DNA of 64,000 bases from Companilactobacillus heilongjiangensis (GCF_000831645.3 NZ_CP012559.1:124001-188000), one strand, 5' to 3'. Positions 35,080-44,606 are shown, numbered from the stretch's first letter. The notes: generated by a model from the sequence alone, not told the origin. Translations and numbers: made by a program.

Positions 35080-35155
35080 ATTAGTCAAAAAATTAACAAA
35101 AATCATTAGTAATTCCTGTGATACAATTAAAATGGATGAGAGAAGGTTATCAAAA

Positions 35156-35515
35156 ATGACTAAGTTGATTATGAAACGTATTTATGACAAGGAATTGCCT
35201 GAGGGATATCGAGTTCTTGTGGATCGTCTTTGGCCTCGTGGCATCTCAAAAGTTCGAGCAGATTTGGACCTTTGGGCTAAAGAAATTGCTCCAACTGCCG
35301 AATTGCGCAAGTGGTTCAGTCATGATCCTGAAAAATACGCGGACTTTAAAACAAAGTATTTAGCAGAAATAAATGCAAATCCTTACACAGAAGAGTTTTT
35401 GACAAATTTAAAAACGGCATTAGAAAAACAAGATGTTCTTATATTATTTAGCGCTAAAGATGAGGAACATAATGATGCGGTAGTCCTAATGGAATATCTA
35501 AATTCGAAGATTTAA
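35156..35515 (+). CDS. DUF488 family protein
   Basis: 119 aa cytosolic protein. IMKRIYDKELPEGYRVLVDRLWPRGISK and LRKWFSHDPEKYADFKTKYLAEL-like segments with DVLILFSAKDEEHNDAVVLMEYL are the DUF488 signature; function of the family is not established. ATG 35156 (MTKLIMKR) is the conserved start; ATG 35132 is in frame and possible. Sits beside the CIRCE site, so it may be heat-inducible. The AraC-family gene follows after 27 bp. Confidence 0.87.
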   Translation: MTKLIMKRIYDKELPEGYRVLVDRLWPRGISKVRADLDLWAKEIAPTAELRKWFSHDPEKYADFKTKYLAEINANPYTEEFLTNLKTALEKQDVLILFSAKDEEHNDAVVLMEYLNSKI

Positions 35516-35542
35516 ATATTGTAGATTGGTTGGCTAATAATT

Positions 35543-36385
35543 ATGGAAGAATTTGATTTACAGTCTTTATTATCTAGCAATGAAAAAGTGATTATCCGCT
35601 TGTTGCAGTCTTACGCACAAACAAATGACATCGCTGTATTTGTCTTGGGCACAGACGACCATTTACAGGCGGGTATATTTGGTGACTTGGCAGAAGGCAG
35701 TGCTTTGACCAGGATGAATAAAATGACTGACTTATCCAAATTAAGTGTCAATAAATTTAAGTATAATTTAGAATACGCTGATGCACCGTTACGAATCAGT
35801 AGTATCAATCAACGAGTGGGTAAAGTCTGCGTGGCTAAGGATATTCAAAAGGGTACGAATGAAGAACATCTTCGTGCCATGCAGCAATTACAGGAACATG
35901 TTCTTTTTTTGCGTAATATGGCAGAAAGCGTTGCCAAATTGATTATTAAAGATCGGGGAATCGATAACTTTGTTATTAGATATTCCTTAGATGTCAACGA
36001 GGCAATGGATGAATTGGCGGATAGTGAGGGGCATGCTTTGCAACAAATCAAAGTCATGTCAACGTCAAATAGCTCTATCATTTCAGCAATCGAATATATT
36101 GATAGCAATTTGAATAAGCGACTAACATTGGATCAGGTGTCTAGTAAAGTTTATTTATCGGATTACTATTTTAGCAAATTGTTTAAGCGTGAAACTGGTT
36201 TGAGCTTTTCCGTTTATTTGAATGCCCGTAAAATTCAAAAGGCAATGCTGCTGTTGAAGGAGTCAGACAAGAGTGTCAACGACATTTCCGATTCACTGGG
36301 ATTCACACGTCTGAGTTATTTCAGTCAGACATTCAAAAAATACACTGGGGTCGCACCAACAAAGTATCGTACTGAGGGTAAGTAG
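35543..36385 (+). CDS. AraC-family transcriptional regulator
   Basis: 280 aa. C-terminal double HTH at about residues 180-277: AIEYIDSNLNKRLTLDQVSSKVYLSDYYFSKLFKRETG and VNDISDSLGFTRLSYFSQTFKKYTGVAPTKYR, the full AraC/XylS signature. The N-terminal 160 aa resemble a PocR-type sensor region and have no membrane helix; the ligand is unknown. Same direction as DUF488, but no metabolic gene follows, so targets are not evident. Confidence 0.88.
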   Translation: MEEFDLQSLLSSNEKVIIRLLQSYAQTNDIAVFVLGTDDHLQAGIFGDLAEGSALTRMNKMTDLSKLSVNKFKYNLEYADAPLRISSINQRVGKVCVAKDIQKGTNEEHLRAMQQLQEHVLFLRNMAESVAKLIIKDRGIDNFVIRYSLDVNEAMDELADSEGHALQQIKVMSTSNSSIISAIEYIDSNLNKRLTLDQVSSKVYLSDYYFSKLFKRETGLSFSVYLNARKIQKAMLLLKESDKSVNDISDSLGFTRLSYFSQTFKKYTGVAPTKYRTEGK

Positions 36386-36390
36386 GATGT

Positions 36391-36465
36391 TCCGTCTTTG
36401 GGTGTGAGGTAGTCTTTATGCTGTGAGACTGGTGCGAGCCAAGGTCTAGCGCCTGAAGACTAGTT
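36391..36465 (+). repeat. R1 element, copy 15, orientation A, truncated
   Basis: Starts 6 bp after the AraC-family stop. Outer GTGTGAGGTAGTC and arm 1 (GTGCGAGCCAAGGTCTAGCGCC) remain, then it jumps to GAAGACTAG. Arms 2 and 3 are missing. Pairs in position with 36692. Confidence 0.8.
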
Positions 36466-36691
36466 TGATTTTTTGGCGTAAATTAACGAGTATCCTATGC
36501 ATTTGTTATTAAGAAATTAAAATATTATTCATAAATTGAGGGTTAGGTAATTCCAATATTGGAGTTGTCTGGCTTTTTTTCGTTGTATGTTTTTTTCTAA
36601 CCTTTTATTAATCACATTATGTAAATCAAGAATATCTGCGTTTACTGAAAATAATATGAATATTTCAATAAATTTAAAGTCGAAAATACAA

Positions 36692-36876
36692 TAGCCGTAG
36701 GTTACCAGTAATATATAGTATGCAGTGAAGGTGGCGTTATTGCTTTAGCAATTACACCACGGACGACTTTGAAGACCTGCTGGGCTGTGGCAGGGCTTCA
36801 AATCGAGGCTCGAGACCGTTCTTTGGCTCGGGCCGGTCCTCACAGCAGACTATATATTACTGGTGACCGGAGGCGG
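36692..36876 (-). repeat. R1 element, copy 16, orientation B
   Basis: Outer stem ACCAGTAATATATAGT pairs with ACTATATATTACTGGT. Arm 2 GACCTGC...GCAGGGCTTC. Arm 3 tip ATTGCTTTAGCAAT. The 226 bp between copies 15 and 16 contain no gene. Confidence 0.9.
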
Positions 36877-37020
36877 AAATACAGTATTTTATGTGGACTG
36901 TGAAGTGAAATTGAACAATTGTTTACATTTTCTGCACAAAATATCTTTTTTCATGAAAAAAATTGTAGTAGACTTTAGACTTAGTGTAATTTTGGTTACG
37001 CAGTTTTAAGGAGAAAATTC

Positions 37021-38420
37021 ATGAAAAATGTCTTTAAGAAGGAATCGGTCGATACGTATCTCGAAGCCGATTCCAGACTGACAAAGAGTCTTGGCGCCAG
37101 AGATTTACTATCTTTAGGAATTGGTGCTGTAATTGGTACAGGTATTTTTATTCTTCCCGGACACGAGGCTGCATTGCACGCAGGACCAGCTGTTACGATA
37201 GCTTTCCTAATTGCTGCGATTGTTTCTGGTTTTGTGGGAATGGCTTATGCTGAATTTTCATCAGCGATGCCAGTTGCCGGATCGGCGTATTCATTCGGAG
37301 CGGTTATTTATGGAGAAATCGTTGGATGGATTCTCGGTTGGGCGTTAATTTTGGAATATTTCTTAACTGTTTCTGCGGAAGCGGTCGGATTTGCTTCATA
37401 TTTTAATAACAATATTTTGGGAGCTTTTGGCGTTAAAATGCCTAAGTTCCTTGCTGCGGGGCCTTTGGAAGGGGAGGAATCAACTTGTCTGCTACTTTGA
37501 TTGTGTTGATAATCGCCGCAATTATCCTCCAAGGAGCCAGTCTTTCTAAAAAGGTTGAAAATGTTGCTGTCTTAATTAAGGTTGCCATTATTATTTTATT
37601 TATTATCGTGGGTGCCTTTTATATCAAAACAAGTAATTACGTGCCATTTTATCCCAAGCAATTTCACACAGAACCATTTGGAATGGGTGGTATTTCAACT
37701 GCCACAGCGACTGTTTTCTTCGCCTTCGTAGGGTTTGATGCTTTGGCCGCTAACTCGGCTGAAACAATTAATCCTAAAAAAGATGTTGTTCGTGGAGTGT
37801 TGGGAACCGTTGTTGTTGCCGTAATTTTATATGTTGGCTTTTCTTTCGTCTTGACTGGAATCGTTAACTATAAAGACTTGAACGTTGATGATCCCGCAGC
37901 TTATGCGTTGAAAGTTGTCCACTTGGACACATGGAATAAGTTGATTACCGTTGGAGCATTAGTCGGAATTTTTACATCATTATTGACGATGTTCTTCGGT
38001 GGTTCACGACTAGTTTATGCGCTCGGACGTGATGGATTATTGCCAGAAAAAATGGGTGAGGTGGACGAAAAGTTCTCTGTACCTAGAAACGCTGTCTGGG
38101 TTGCCGCAATTGTACAAGCATTTTTCGCTGGAATGGTTCCATTAACGGAATTAACGTCATTGATTAATGCTGGAACACTGTTGGCCTTTGTCTTCATTTC
38201 ATTCGGTATTATTTTCTTGAGAAAACGTAAGGATATTCCAAATGATGGTTTCAAAATGCCATTTTATCCAGTGTTACCAATCTTTGCTGGATTAGCCAGT
38301 TTGTATTTCTTGTTAATGTTGCCTGCAATTTCTAAAATTAGTGTGGGAATCTGGATTGCAATCGGAATAGTGGTTTATCTAGTTTATGGATTGAAGCATT
38401 CTAAACTTCAAAATAAATAA
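37021..38420 (+). pseudogene. APC amino-acid permease, frameshifted
   Basis: Together 466 aa of a 12-helix YfnA/CAT-type amino-acid permease. The first part (to 37500) has LTKSLGARDLLSLGIGAVIGTGIFILPG; the second (from 37485) has FFAFVGFDALAANSAETINPKKD and GRDGLLPEKMGEVDEKFSVP. The join lies in AAGGGGAGGA (about 37469-37479): one more G would give LEGGGINLSATLIV and restore a normal protein. So this is a one-base deletion in a G-rich run, or a read error. Start ATG 37021 follows AAGGAG. If real, uptake activity is lost. Confidence 0.85.
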
Positions 38421-38424
38421 ACAT

Positions 38425-38594
38425 GCCGCCCTCCGAGAGCCAGTGATTTTCGCCTGCTGTGAGACCGGTTCGAGCCAAGGTCTCGAACCTCGCTTTTGAG
38501 CCGAAAACCACGTCTCAAAAGGCGTCTGTTGAGTAAGAGCTAAAGCTCTAACTTAACCTTCACTGCTGGTGAAATCACTGGCTCCCGGAGGCTA
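38425..38594 (+). repeat. R1 element, copy 17, orientation A
   Basis: Starts 5 bp after the permease stop. Outer stem GAGCCAGTGATTTCGCC-like pairs with GAAATCACTGGCTC. Short arm 1. Arm 3 is GTTGAGTAAGAGC/GCTCTAACTTAAC. No B partner seen. Confidence 0.88.
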
Positions 38595-38660
38595 GATTTA
38601 CTGGATTTTTTAGGGTAATCAATAAACTAGGGTTTTGTTAAAAAAGAAAAAAATAAATAA

Positions 38661-38695
38661 AAAAATAGCCTCCTTTAGGAGACTATTTTTTTTTG
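38661..38695 (-). terminator. terminator of terC
   Basis: AAAAAATAGTCTCCT..AGGAGGCTATTTTTTT; overlaps the stop codon and works on either strand. Confidence 0.87.
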
Positions 38696-39453
38696 CTCTT
38701 TGGAGCTCTGTTATTGTTGATTTGATGAATAATCAATGTGACGATGATTGCTGTGATTAAGACACCTACGAAGACTAGGTTGGGAATTTCAATATCGATT
38801 GCTGGTATTGATAGGAACAATTTGACTGAGATGAAAAGTATCAGGAAGTATGCCATTCCGTTTAGTTCTGGAATTTTACTCATAAGTCCCATAATCATTT
38901 CAGCGATTCCTCTCATTGCTAGAATCCCAATCATACCACCGATTAGCACGATTACTGGGTTGCTTGAAACTGCCAATGATGCCAAAACTGAATCGATTGA
39001 GAAGACGATATCCATCAACTCAATTGAAATGACAACTTGCCAGAAGCGTGAGATGTGCAAATGTTTTTCTAAAGCATTCTCTTTACGTTCAGTTGGAGCT
39101 TCAGAAACTTGCTTGTTTTTGTTGAAAAAGAAGTGATTCAAGAATAGGTAGAAGAGGTAACCTGCGCCGAGGACCTTAATCCACCAGAAATCGATTAAAT
39201 ACACACCAATCCCGATTACTAAAAATCTAAAAATATAAGCACCGAAAAGTCCGTAAAATAGTGACTTTTCTTGTTCAACTTTGTTAGGTAATGACTGTGT
39301 TTGAGCTGCTAAAACAACCGCGTTATCAACGGACAACATACATTCCATGACTACCAAAGATAAAATAACTAACCAATCTTCCCCCGACTCGATAACTGTT
39401 GCCCAGTTATGGAGATCAAAGAATGGACCATACATATTTATAAGTGCATTCAA
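38683..39453 (-). CDS. TerC-family membrane protein (putative Mn exporter/metallation factor)
   Basis: 256 aa, seven to nine helices. TerC hallmarks: ECMLSVDNAVVLAAQ and SIELMDIVFSIDSVLASLAVSSNP, the two Asp-containing motifs that bind metal, and RGIAEMIMG. Bacterial TerC/MeeF proteins move Mn(II) out of the cytosol or to exported enzymes. Start is TTG 39453 with AAGGAA 8 bp upstream; the nearby ATG is out of frame. The Mn importer gene mntH lies next door and shares an operator-like sequence, supporting a manganese role. Confidence 0.87.
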   Translation of the reverse strand: MNALINMYGPFFDLHNWATVIESGEDWLVILSLVVMECMLSVDNAVVLAAQTQSLPNKVEQEKSLFYGLFGAYIFRFLVIGIGVYLIDFWWIKVLGAGYLFYLFLNHFFFNKNKQVSEAPTERKENALEKHLHISRFWQVVISIELMDIVFSIDSVLASLAVSSNPVIVLIGGMIGILAMRGIAEMIMGLMSKIPELNGMAYFLILFISVKLFLSIPAIDIEIPNLVFVGVLITAIIVTLIIHQINNNRAPKSKKK

Positions 39454-39518
39454 TCAACATTCCTTACTTTCTATTTGTTTTATTAGTTTGATGATACCAG
39501 ATTATATCATAAGTTGAC

Positions 39519-39535
39519 AATTAGGCTACCAAAAA
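39519..39535 (-). promoter_or_regulatory. MntR/DtxR-like operator upstream of terC
   Basis: Minus strand TTTTTGGTAGCCTAATT, sharing GGTAGCCT and flanking A/T with the site upstream of mntH. An imperfect TTAGG..CCTAA palindrome. Confidence 0.5.
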
Positions 39536-39540
39536 TTTGA

Positions 39541-39720
39541 CCATCTCCAGTGCTGAGAACATTTACCTGCTATGCGGAACGGCCCGAGCCACAGTGCGGT
39601 CTCGAACCTCGGTTTGAAGCCTTACCATAGACCGGTAAGTCTCCAAACTCGCCCGGTGGAGTAAGAGCTAAAGCTCTAACTTCACTACCACAGCCGGTAA
39701 ATATTCTCAGCACTTCCGAC
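39541..39720 (+). repeat. R1 element, copy 18, orientation A
   Basis: Outer stem GTGCTGAGAACATTTACC pairs with GGTAAATATTCTCAGCAC. Arm 3 GTGGAGTAAGAGC/GCTCTAACTTCAC. Pairs with 39866. Confidence 0.9.
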
Positions 39721-39778
39721 TCATTGGATTCATGATTAATTTTTTCTTCTATTCTTCAAGTATTTCAAAATCAAAAAT

Positions 39779-39833
39779 AAAAGCCATGCAATTATTGGAT
39801 TAATTTCCAAGAATTGCATGACCTCTTTTAATT
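39779..39833 (-). terminator. hairpin terminator within the R1 spacer
   Basis: GCCATGCAATTATTGG...CCAAGAATTGCATGAC flanked by A/T runs; probable end of the mntH transcript or an insulator. Confidence 0.6.
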
Positions 39834-39865
39834 TCGAGTATGAAATAAATATTGAACAGATAACT

Positions 39866-40046
39866 TAGCCGGAGGTTGTGAGGTAGTCTGCCAGCCATGA
39901 AAGTGTCGTTAGGACAGTGGTTTTCTGTCCTTACAACACAGACGTATTTTGAGATTCGCGTACTTTGCGAAGCTCAAAATCGAGGCGCGAGACCTTGGCT
40001 CGCACCGGTCTCATGGCAGGCTGACTATCCTCACAACCGGAGGCGG
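39866..40046 (-). repeat. R1 element, copy 19, orientation B, variant tip
   Basis: Outer stem GGTTGTGAGGTAGTC pairs with GACTATCCTCACAACC. Arm 3 tip is replaced by GGACAGTGGTTTTCTGTCC. Arm 1 is the short GCGCGAGACC-TT-GGCTCGCAC. Ends 8 bp from the mntH stop. Confidence 0.9.
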
Positions 40047-40053
40047 AATTTTT

Positions 40054-41418
40054 CTACACGCTAGGAACAAATGTAGTATAAATCAACCAAACATTAAGGA
40101 TTGTCAGTACAATAGCGATGAAATATCCTAAATACTCGACAAATTTATTATTAGCAAATTCGCCCATCAATTCCTTGTTACTAGTGAATTTAATCAATGG
40201 GAAAATCGAGAATGGTAATGCGACACTCAAGAATACTTGTGAGAATGTCAAAAGTGATTCGATTTTGGCTTCGTTGCCGTTATACATAATGGCGAAGGTG
40301 ATAACTGGAAGAATTGACAACAAACGTGTGATAACTCTTCGTACCCAAAGTTTCATCTTCATGTGGACGAAACCTTCCATAACGATTTGTCCTGAAAGTG
40401 TTCCGGTGATAGTTGAATTTTGACCAGAAGCCAAAAGTGCTACCGCGAAGAGAATACTTAGAACGGGACTGGCAACTGCACCAGCAACTTTAGGATCTTG
40501 AAGTGCATTGAACAAGTCAACGAAACGTCCTAAATCGCTGTTTGTACCATAGAATAAAGCGGCTCCCAATAGTAATAGCAAAGTATTAACGATGAAAGCT
40601 AAAGTTAATTGAATGTTTGAATCCCAAGTTGAGAAACGAACGGCTTGATGAACACTCTTTGAATCGCTACGGTCATATTTTCTGGCCTGTGAAATTGAAG
40701 AGTGCAGGTAAAGATTATGTGGCATAACCGTTGCACCAACGATACCTAATGATAGGTAAAGCATGCTTTGGTTTTGTAAAATTTTTGGATCAGGCACAAA
40801 ACCGACGACCATTTGGCCCATATCTGGTCTTGCTAGGATAACTTCATATAAGAATACAAAGAGAATAACCATGATTAATGTGGCCACGATAGCCTCAATT
40901 TTTCTAAAACCTAACTTCATTAATACCAGTAGTAACAATACGTCAAAGGCGGTGATGATGACACCCCAGAGTACCGGTATATTGAATAGTAATTTCAACG
41001 CGATTGCGGAACCAATAATTTCTGCAATATCAGTTGCCATTATGGCTAACTCAGTAATTACCCAAAGGATAAAGCCACCCACACGGGAACTTCTATCTCT
41101 AGTTAATTGAGCCAAATCTCTTCCGGTCACAATGCCTAGTTTAGCTGCCATGTATTGCAAAAGCATCGCAATCAAACTAGAAATCAAGATAACGGATAGT
41201 AATTTGTACTTAAACTGTGCCCCACCGGCAATTGATGTAACCCAGTTACCTGGATCCATGTAACCCACGGCAACTAATGCGCCGGGACCACTATATGCTA
41301 ATAGGGTTTTAAAGAAACCAGCATCAGTCGGAACTTCAACGGTGTCGTTAATTTCTTCCAAGGAAGGGCCGTTAGCATAATGAATAAGGCTTTCGTGCTT
41401 TTTATTTTTTTCACTCAA
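40054..41418 (-). CDS. mntH: Nramp-type manganese transporter MntH
   Basis: 454 aa, 11 helices, proton-coupled Mn(II) importer, important in lactobacilli that use Mn as antioxidant. Nramp signatures are [16 protein letters not shown] (helix 1, the metal-binding Asp-Pro-Gly-Asn) and [17 protein letters not shown] (helix 6, MPH), plus [21 protein letters not shown] in helix 10. ATG 41418 follows AGGGGG with 9-11 bp spacing. A DtxR/MntR-type operator candidate lies 75-93 bp upstream. Confidence 0.94.
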   Translation of the reverse strand: MSEKNKKHESLIHYANGPSLEEINDTVEVPTDAGFFKTLLAYSGPGALVAVGYMDPGNWVTSIAGGAQFKYKLLSVILISSLIAMLLQYMAAKLGIVTGRDLAQLTRDRSSRVGGFILWVITELAIMATDIAEIIGSAIALKLLFNIPVLWGVIITAFDVLLLLVLMKLGFRKIEAIVATLIMVILFVFLYEVILARPDMGQMVVGFVPDPKILQNQSMLYLSLGIVGATVMPHNLYLHSSISQARKYDRSDSKSVHQAVRFSTWDSNIQLTLAFIVNTLLLLLGAALFYGTNSDLGRFVDLFNALQDPKVAGAVASPVLSILFAVALLASGQNSTITGTLSGQIVMEGFVHMKMKLWVRRVITRLLSILPVITFAIMYNGNEAKIESLLTFSQVFLSVALPFSIFPLIKFTSNKELMGEFANNKFVEYLGYFIAIVLTILNVWLIYTTFVPSV

Positions 41419-41492
41419 GCTTATATCCCCCTTTTTTTGTCTCCAGATATAATATCATGTTAGAGACCGACTTTAAACCCTATAAACAAAAA

Positions 41493-41511
41493 AATTAAGG
41501 CTACCTAATAA
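41493..41511 (-). promoter_or_regulatory. MntR/DtxR-like operator upstream of mntH
   Basis: Minus strand TTATTAGGTAGCCTTAATT, an imperfect palindrome with TTAGG and CCTTAA half sites; compare 39519-39535. Confidence 0.55.
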
Positions 41512-41677
41512 AAACTAGATGGAAGTTGATGTCAAGGTGTTTCTGAGCTTTTATAAAATAGATTAATTTATGATATTTTATGAAATTGGCTGAACACAAA
41601 TATGCATTTGACCAATAAAAGAGTACTATCATGAATTTACCTCCTAAGTACGATACAATATAGGTAGTAAATAGATG

Positions 41678-41745
41678 GGCTGTCCGTGGAGCTGAGCGTA
41701 TTAATCGGCTGTACAGACTGATTCAAAGAGATAGAATTGGGCTAT
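41678..41745 (+). repeat. degraded R1 remnant, orientation A
   Basis: GCTGTCCGTGGAGCTGAGCG..ATCGGCTGTACAGACTGATTCAAAGAG follows the order of an A copy (end, outer stem, start of arm 1) with many changes. Otherwise 41512-41840 holds nothing that I can identify. Confidence 0.45.
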
Positions 41746-41840
41746 TACCTCAGTAGTCGATTTACTGTTAAACTTAGTCCATAAGTATTTTTGAAAATAA
41801 AATCAGATTAATTATAATGACTAGAAAAGGGATAAATTAA

Positions 41841-42308
41841 ATGAGTACAATACTATTAATAGTTGATGTCATCTTTTTTCTCGGTGCTGTCTTTAATGTT
41901 TATTGGCAATCACAGATTGAAATCAGATCGATTTATAAAGTTTCATCATTAATCTTTGCGGCCTTCATCGGCGCATGGTTGTTAGTTTCACCAACCAATC
42001 AATTGTCGTACATCGTCATGGTAGCGTTGTTCATGTTGTTAAATATCATGAATGGTGTCGGAGGTGTCGGCGAAAAGAAAATCGTCTTGAACGGTTTCTA
42101 TTCGGGTGTGTTAGATTATGCTTCAGTAGTTCACGTAACGTTGATTCCAATCGAAATTGATGGACGTAAGCCAAAGGTAGCAGTGATTTTTAACACTAAA
42201 CGACCACAACAAGTGGAAATGAATTTCAATATTTCCTATAAAGAAATGGAAAAATATTTACAGAAGAAATTGTCTAATGACGCTTCCGTTGAAGTTGGAC
42301 AGATATAA
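41841..42308 (+). CDS. hypothetical membrane protein, 155 aa
   Basis: Not recognised. Three hydrophobic helices in the first 75 residues (ILLIVDVIFFLGAVFNVYW, VSSLIFAAFIGAWLLVSP, LSYIVMVALFMLLNIMNG), then a soluble domain of about 80 residues with mixed beta/helix character (VTLIPIEIDGRKPKVAVIFNTKRPQQVEMNFN). ATG 41841 is preceded by AAAGGG. Own terminator. The C-terminal part probably faces the cytosol. Confidence 0.75.
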   Translation: MSTILLIVDVIFFLGAVFNVYWQSQIEIRSIYKVSSLIFAAFIGAWLLVSPTNQLSYIVMVALFMLLNIMNGVGGVGEKKIVLNGFYSGVLDYASVVHVTLIPIEIDGRKPKVAVIFNTKRPQQVEMNFNISYKEMEKYLQKKLSNDASVEVGQI

Positions 42309-42340
42309 AAAATAGACCTCGTGTGGGGTCTATTTTTTTA
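42306..42340 (+). terminator. terminator of the 155-aa gene
   Basis: AAAAAATAGACCTC..GGGGTCTATTTTTTT. Confidence 0.87.
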
Positions 42341-42465
42341 TATCAAATTATTTTTTCTAATATTAAGAATATAAAGGAATGCAGCATACTGATAATTCGA
42401 TAGATGTCATTATGTTGCGTCTTTTCTTTCAATAATAATGTGCTTAAAACTTTAATGATTAAGAA

Positions 42466-42815
42466 TAGGTCTGGAATCTACAAGAATTCAGAGTATCCTG
42501 TTTCAATTCAAACTATTTCTTCAAGAAAGCAAGCACGTTCTTATCATTTGATTTCATGTTTCCCGCTAAGAACGAAATTATGACTGCAACAATTGAGAAC
42601 AAAAATTCCCATACTGACCATTTAAAAACTAGTGTTAAAATTAACATAATAAAAACTGAAATTAACATAATCCCATCTCTAGGGCCTAATTTTATATACG
42701 AATATATCATCCGGTATCGCTTCCTTCATTTTAAATCCTAAGAACAGTATAACATTTCTTTTATTTTTTGTGAAAACCCTTTCATATAGGTGCTTTGGCA
42801 AATACAAGTTGAACC
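42466..42815. repeat. segmental duplication, copy a
   Basis: About 350 bp similar to 43518-43863, from AGGTCTGGAATCT to GGTGCTTTGGCAA, including a small gene and its promoter side. Roughly 85-90% identical by eye. Confidence 0.8.
42513..42710 (-). CDS. small two-helix membrane protein, duplicate a
   Basis: 65 aa; two hydrophobic helices (IMLISVFIMLILTLVFKW and WEFLFSIVAVIISFLAG) and a Lys-rich tail NMKSNDKNVLAFLKK. The near copy at 43565-43765 keeps frame and length with mostly conservative changes, evidence that both are translated. Not recognised; the block around it holds bacteriocin-immunity-like genes, so a protective role is possible (inference). Confidence 0.68.
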   Translation of the reverse strand: MIYSYIKLGPRDGIMLISVFIMLILTLVFKWSVWEFLFSIVAVIISFLAGNMKSNDKNVLAFLKK

Positions 42816-42919
42816 CAAACAACCCTTGAAGCTTTCAGTGACAGTCTAAGAAGTCGATACAGAGTACTTTTATCAGCACCGTTAATTCCTGCAACGATAA
42901 TATATTGTTTTTACGCATA

Positions 42920-43105
42920 TTAAATCACAAATTCTTTGCTTCGAATCAACTTTTCTTGACGTTTGTCGAGGGCATACGTATATAGGGTTTCGTATACCTT
43001 TCTTTTATCTGGATCTGGATTGTACATTGATTCATCCATCAGTTTTTGTAAATTGGTTTTCTCTGCTTTTTCTAACATCTTATCGAATTCATTTTCTTTT
43101 CTCAT
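42920..43105 (-). CDS. hypothetical small cytosolic protein, 61 aa
   Basis: Highly charged helical protein (NEFDKMLEKAEKTNLQKLMDE, then YNPDPDKRKVYETLYTYALDKRQEKLIRSKEF). AAGGAG 8 bp before ATG 43105 supports it. No membrane segment. Not recognised; phage or accessory small proteins often look like this. Confidence 0.65.
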   Translation of the reverse strand: MRKENEFDKMLEKAEKTNLQKLMDESMYNPDPDKRKVYETLYTYALDKRQEKLIRSKEFVI

Positions 43106-43563
43106 AATTAAGTCTCCTTGTTTCGACTATCAGAAGCATCAAATTTCTTCTAACGTTATTTAACAGAACAACGTCCTTCACTTAATAATTGTATTATACT
43201 ATTTAAACTAAGGGCGAAATAAGGCAATGCCTAACAGAATGTACATTAGTAGTTGTGACCAAATGATGGTTGATGAAAAGTTATTTCTAGCTGGTTTAAT
43301 AAGGTATATTTGTCTATTTAAGGTTAAAGTTGCTAATAATTAGGGTTCTTTCTCAAGTTTGGTTAAAAAAAATAGAGTCATCATCAATTGGATTATTCAA
43401 GTTGATGATGACTCTATTTCTTTTCTCTTACATTTTAATAATTGAGTATACGCTTATGATGAAAGTTGGTTTTGTTATGGGAAAAGATCATTCTTTGAAT
43501 ATTAATGATTTTTTACATAGGTCTGGAATCTGCAATAATTCAGAGTATCCTGTCCCAATTCAA
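43106..43563. other. gene-free stretch
   Basis: Contains a strong bidirectional terminator (43364-43424) and the start of duplication copy b. The open frame at 43330-43635 crosses both and is not a gene. Confidence 0.6.
43364..43424. terminator. bidirectional terminator
   Basis: AAATAGAGTCATCATCAA...TTGATGATGACTCTATTT with A and T runs. Confidence 0.85.
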
Positions 43564-43863
43564 ACTATTTCTTCAAGAAAGCAAGCACGTTCTTATCATT
43601 TGATTTCATGTTTCCCGCTAAGAACGAAATTATGACTGCAACAACTGAGAATAAAAATTCCCATATAGACCATTTAAAAACTAGTGTTAAACCTAACATA
43701 ATAAAAACTGAAATCAACAAGACTCCATCTCTAGGGCCTAATTTCAAATATGGATACATCATCATCAGATATCACTTCTTTCATGTTAAATCCTAAGAAT
43801 AATAGAATATTCTTTTATTTTTACGAAAGCCTTTTCACATGGTGCTTTGGCAAGTTCCATGTG
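43518..43863. repeat. segmental duplication, copy b
   Basis: Counterpart of 42466-42815; direct orientation, 1.05 kb apart. Confidence 0.8.
43565..43765 (-). CDS. small two-helix membrane protein, duplicate b
   Basis: 66 aa paralogue of 42513-42710 (KLGPRDGVLLISVFIMLGL, SIWEFLFSVVAVIISFLAG, identical C-terminal NMKSNDKNVLAFLKK). Changes such as I/V and L/G fall in the helices. Confidence 0.68.
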   Translation of the reverse strand: MMMYPYLKLGPRDGVLLISVFIMLGLTLVFKWSIWEFLFSVVAVIISFLAGNMKSNDKNVLAFLKK

Positions 43864-43908
43864 AAAAAGAGCATAAAAAAACTAAATCTAAGAAAGTTTT
43901 CACAACAT

Positions 43909-44011
43909 GATTTTGGATTGTTGGAGCCATTTGTTTTAAGTGGAAAAAGTCATGTTTTGTTACACGTTTATGCTGCATACTTAAGACAAAAATAGTTATG
44001 TCACAACCCTT
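43909..44011 (-). repeat. R2 MITE-like element, copy 2, truncated
   Basis: On the minus strand it runs from GTTGTGACATAACTATTTTT to AATCCAAAATC and then stops; the second half of the hairpin and the far end are lost. Confidence 0.78.
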
Positions 44012-44033
44012 ATTTTTGAAGACTCAGAAATTT

Positions 44034-44354
44034 TTAATTTAATGGACCAAAGGTAAAGTGTGTCGCAATCAAACCGTAGCCTAAGTTGGCATCACGCATT
44101 GTCTTTTGGCTAGGGTCGTTAAGTTTATTTTTAATATATTGATATAGTTCTCTATTCTTAGGCGGCAGTGTCATTGGAACAATGAAATTATTGTGATAAC
44201 CCTGATAGATAGTTAAACATACGCTAATATTACTATTGCCATTGTTCAGCTCCTCAGCACCTTGTAAAAGACACTTTTTGTAGTCGGCGGGTTGATTTGA
44301 AAGATCTTCGTCATAAGAATCATCGATTAAATTAAATAGGGTTGTATCGTCCAT
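44034..44354 (-). CDS. hypothetical protein, 106 aa
   Basis: Soluble, acidic (MDDTTLFNLIDDSYDEDL start), with SVCLTIYQGYHNNFIVPMTLPPKNRELYQYIKNKL and ATHFTFGPLN. GAGG before ATG 44354. No signal or membrane helix. Not recognised. Confidence 0.68.
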   Translation of the reverse strand: MDDTTLFNLIDDSYDEDLSNQPADYKKCLLQGAEELNNGNSNISVCLTIYQGYHNNFIVPMTLPPKNRELYQYIKNKLNDPSQKTMRDANLGYGLIATHFTFGPLN

Positions 44355-44606
44355 TTCTATAACCTCTTTTCCTATCTGTATAATACGTCGATGACCATAA
44401 GTGGGGATGAAATGTCTTGAATAGGGCTAATATTCTTCCTGAACCGATGACAATTGTTAAAAATGTGCTTGTGATGTTATTTGACATTATTCAGGATGTT
44501 TTTCTAATTTAATTGAAATTATCTTTATATTTAGTTTATATAAAGATTTTGAATAGCAAATTAGGCAATCTATTGAAATGAAAACAGTTTGAAAGGAGTA
44601 CTAATA
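44355..44606. other. short gene-free stretch
   Basis: No gene or hairpin found. TTTAGTTTATATAAAGA near 44530 may be part of a promoter for 44607. Confidence 0.4.

Noticed and set aside
38683-39540. yybP-ykoY (Mn) riboswitch upstream of terC
   Set aside because: The 85-bp leader lacks the conserved aptamer loops; an operator-like palindrome is present instead.
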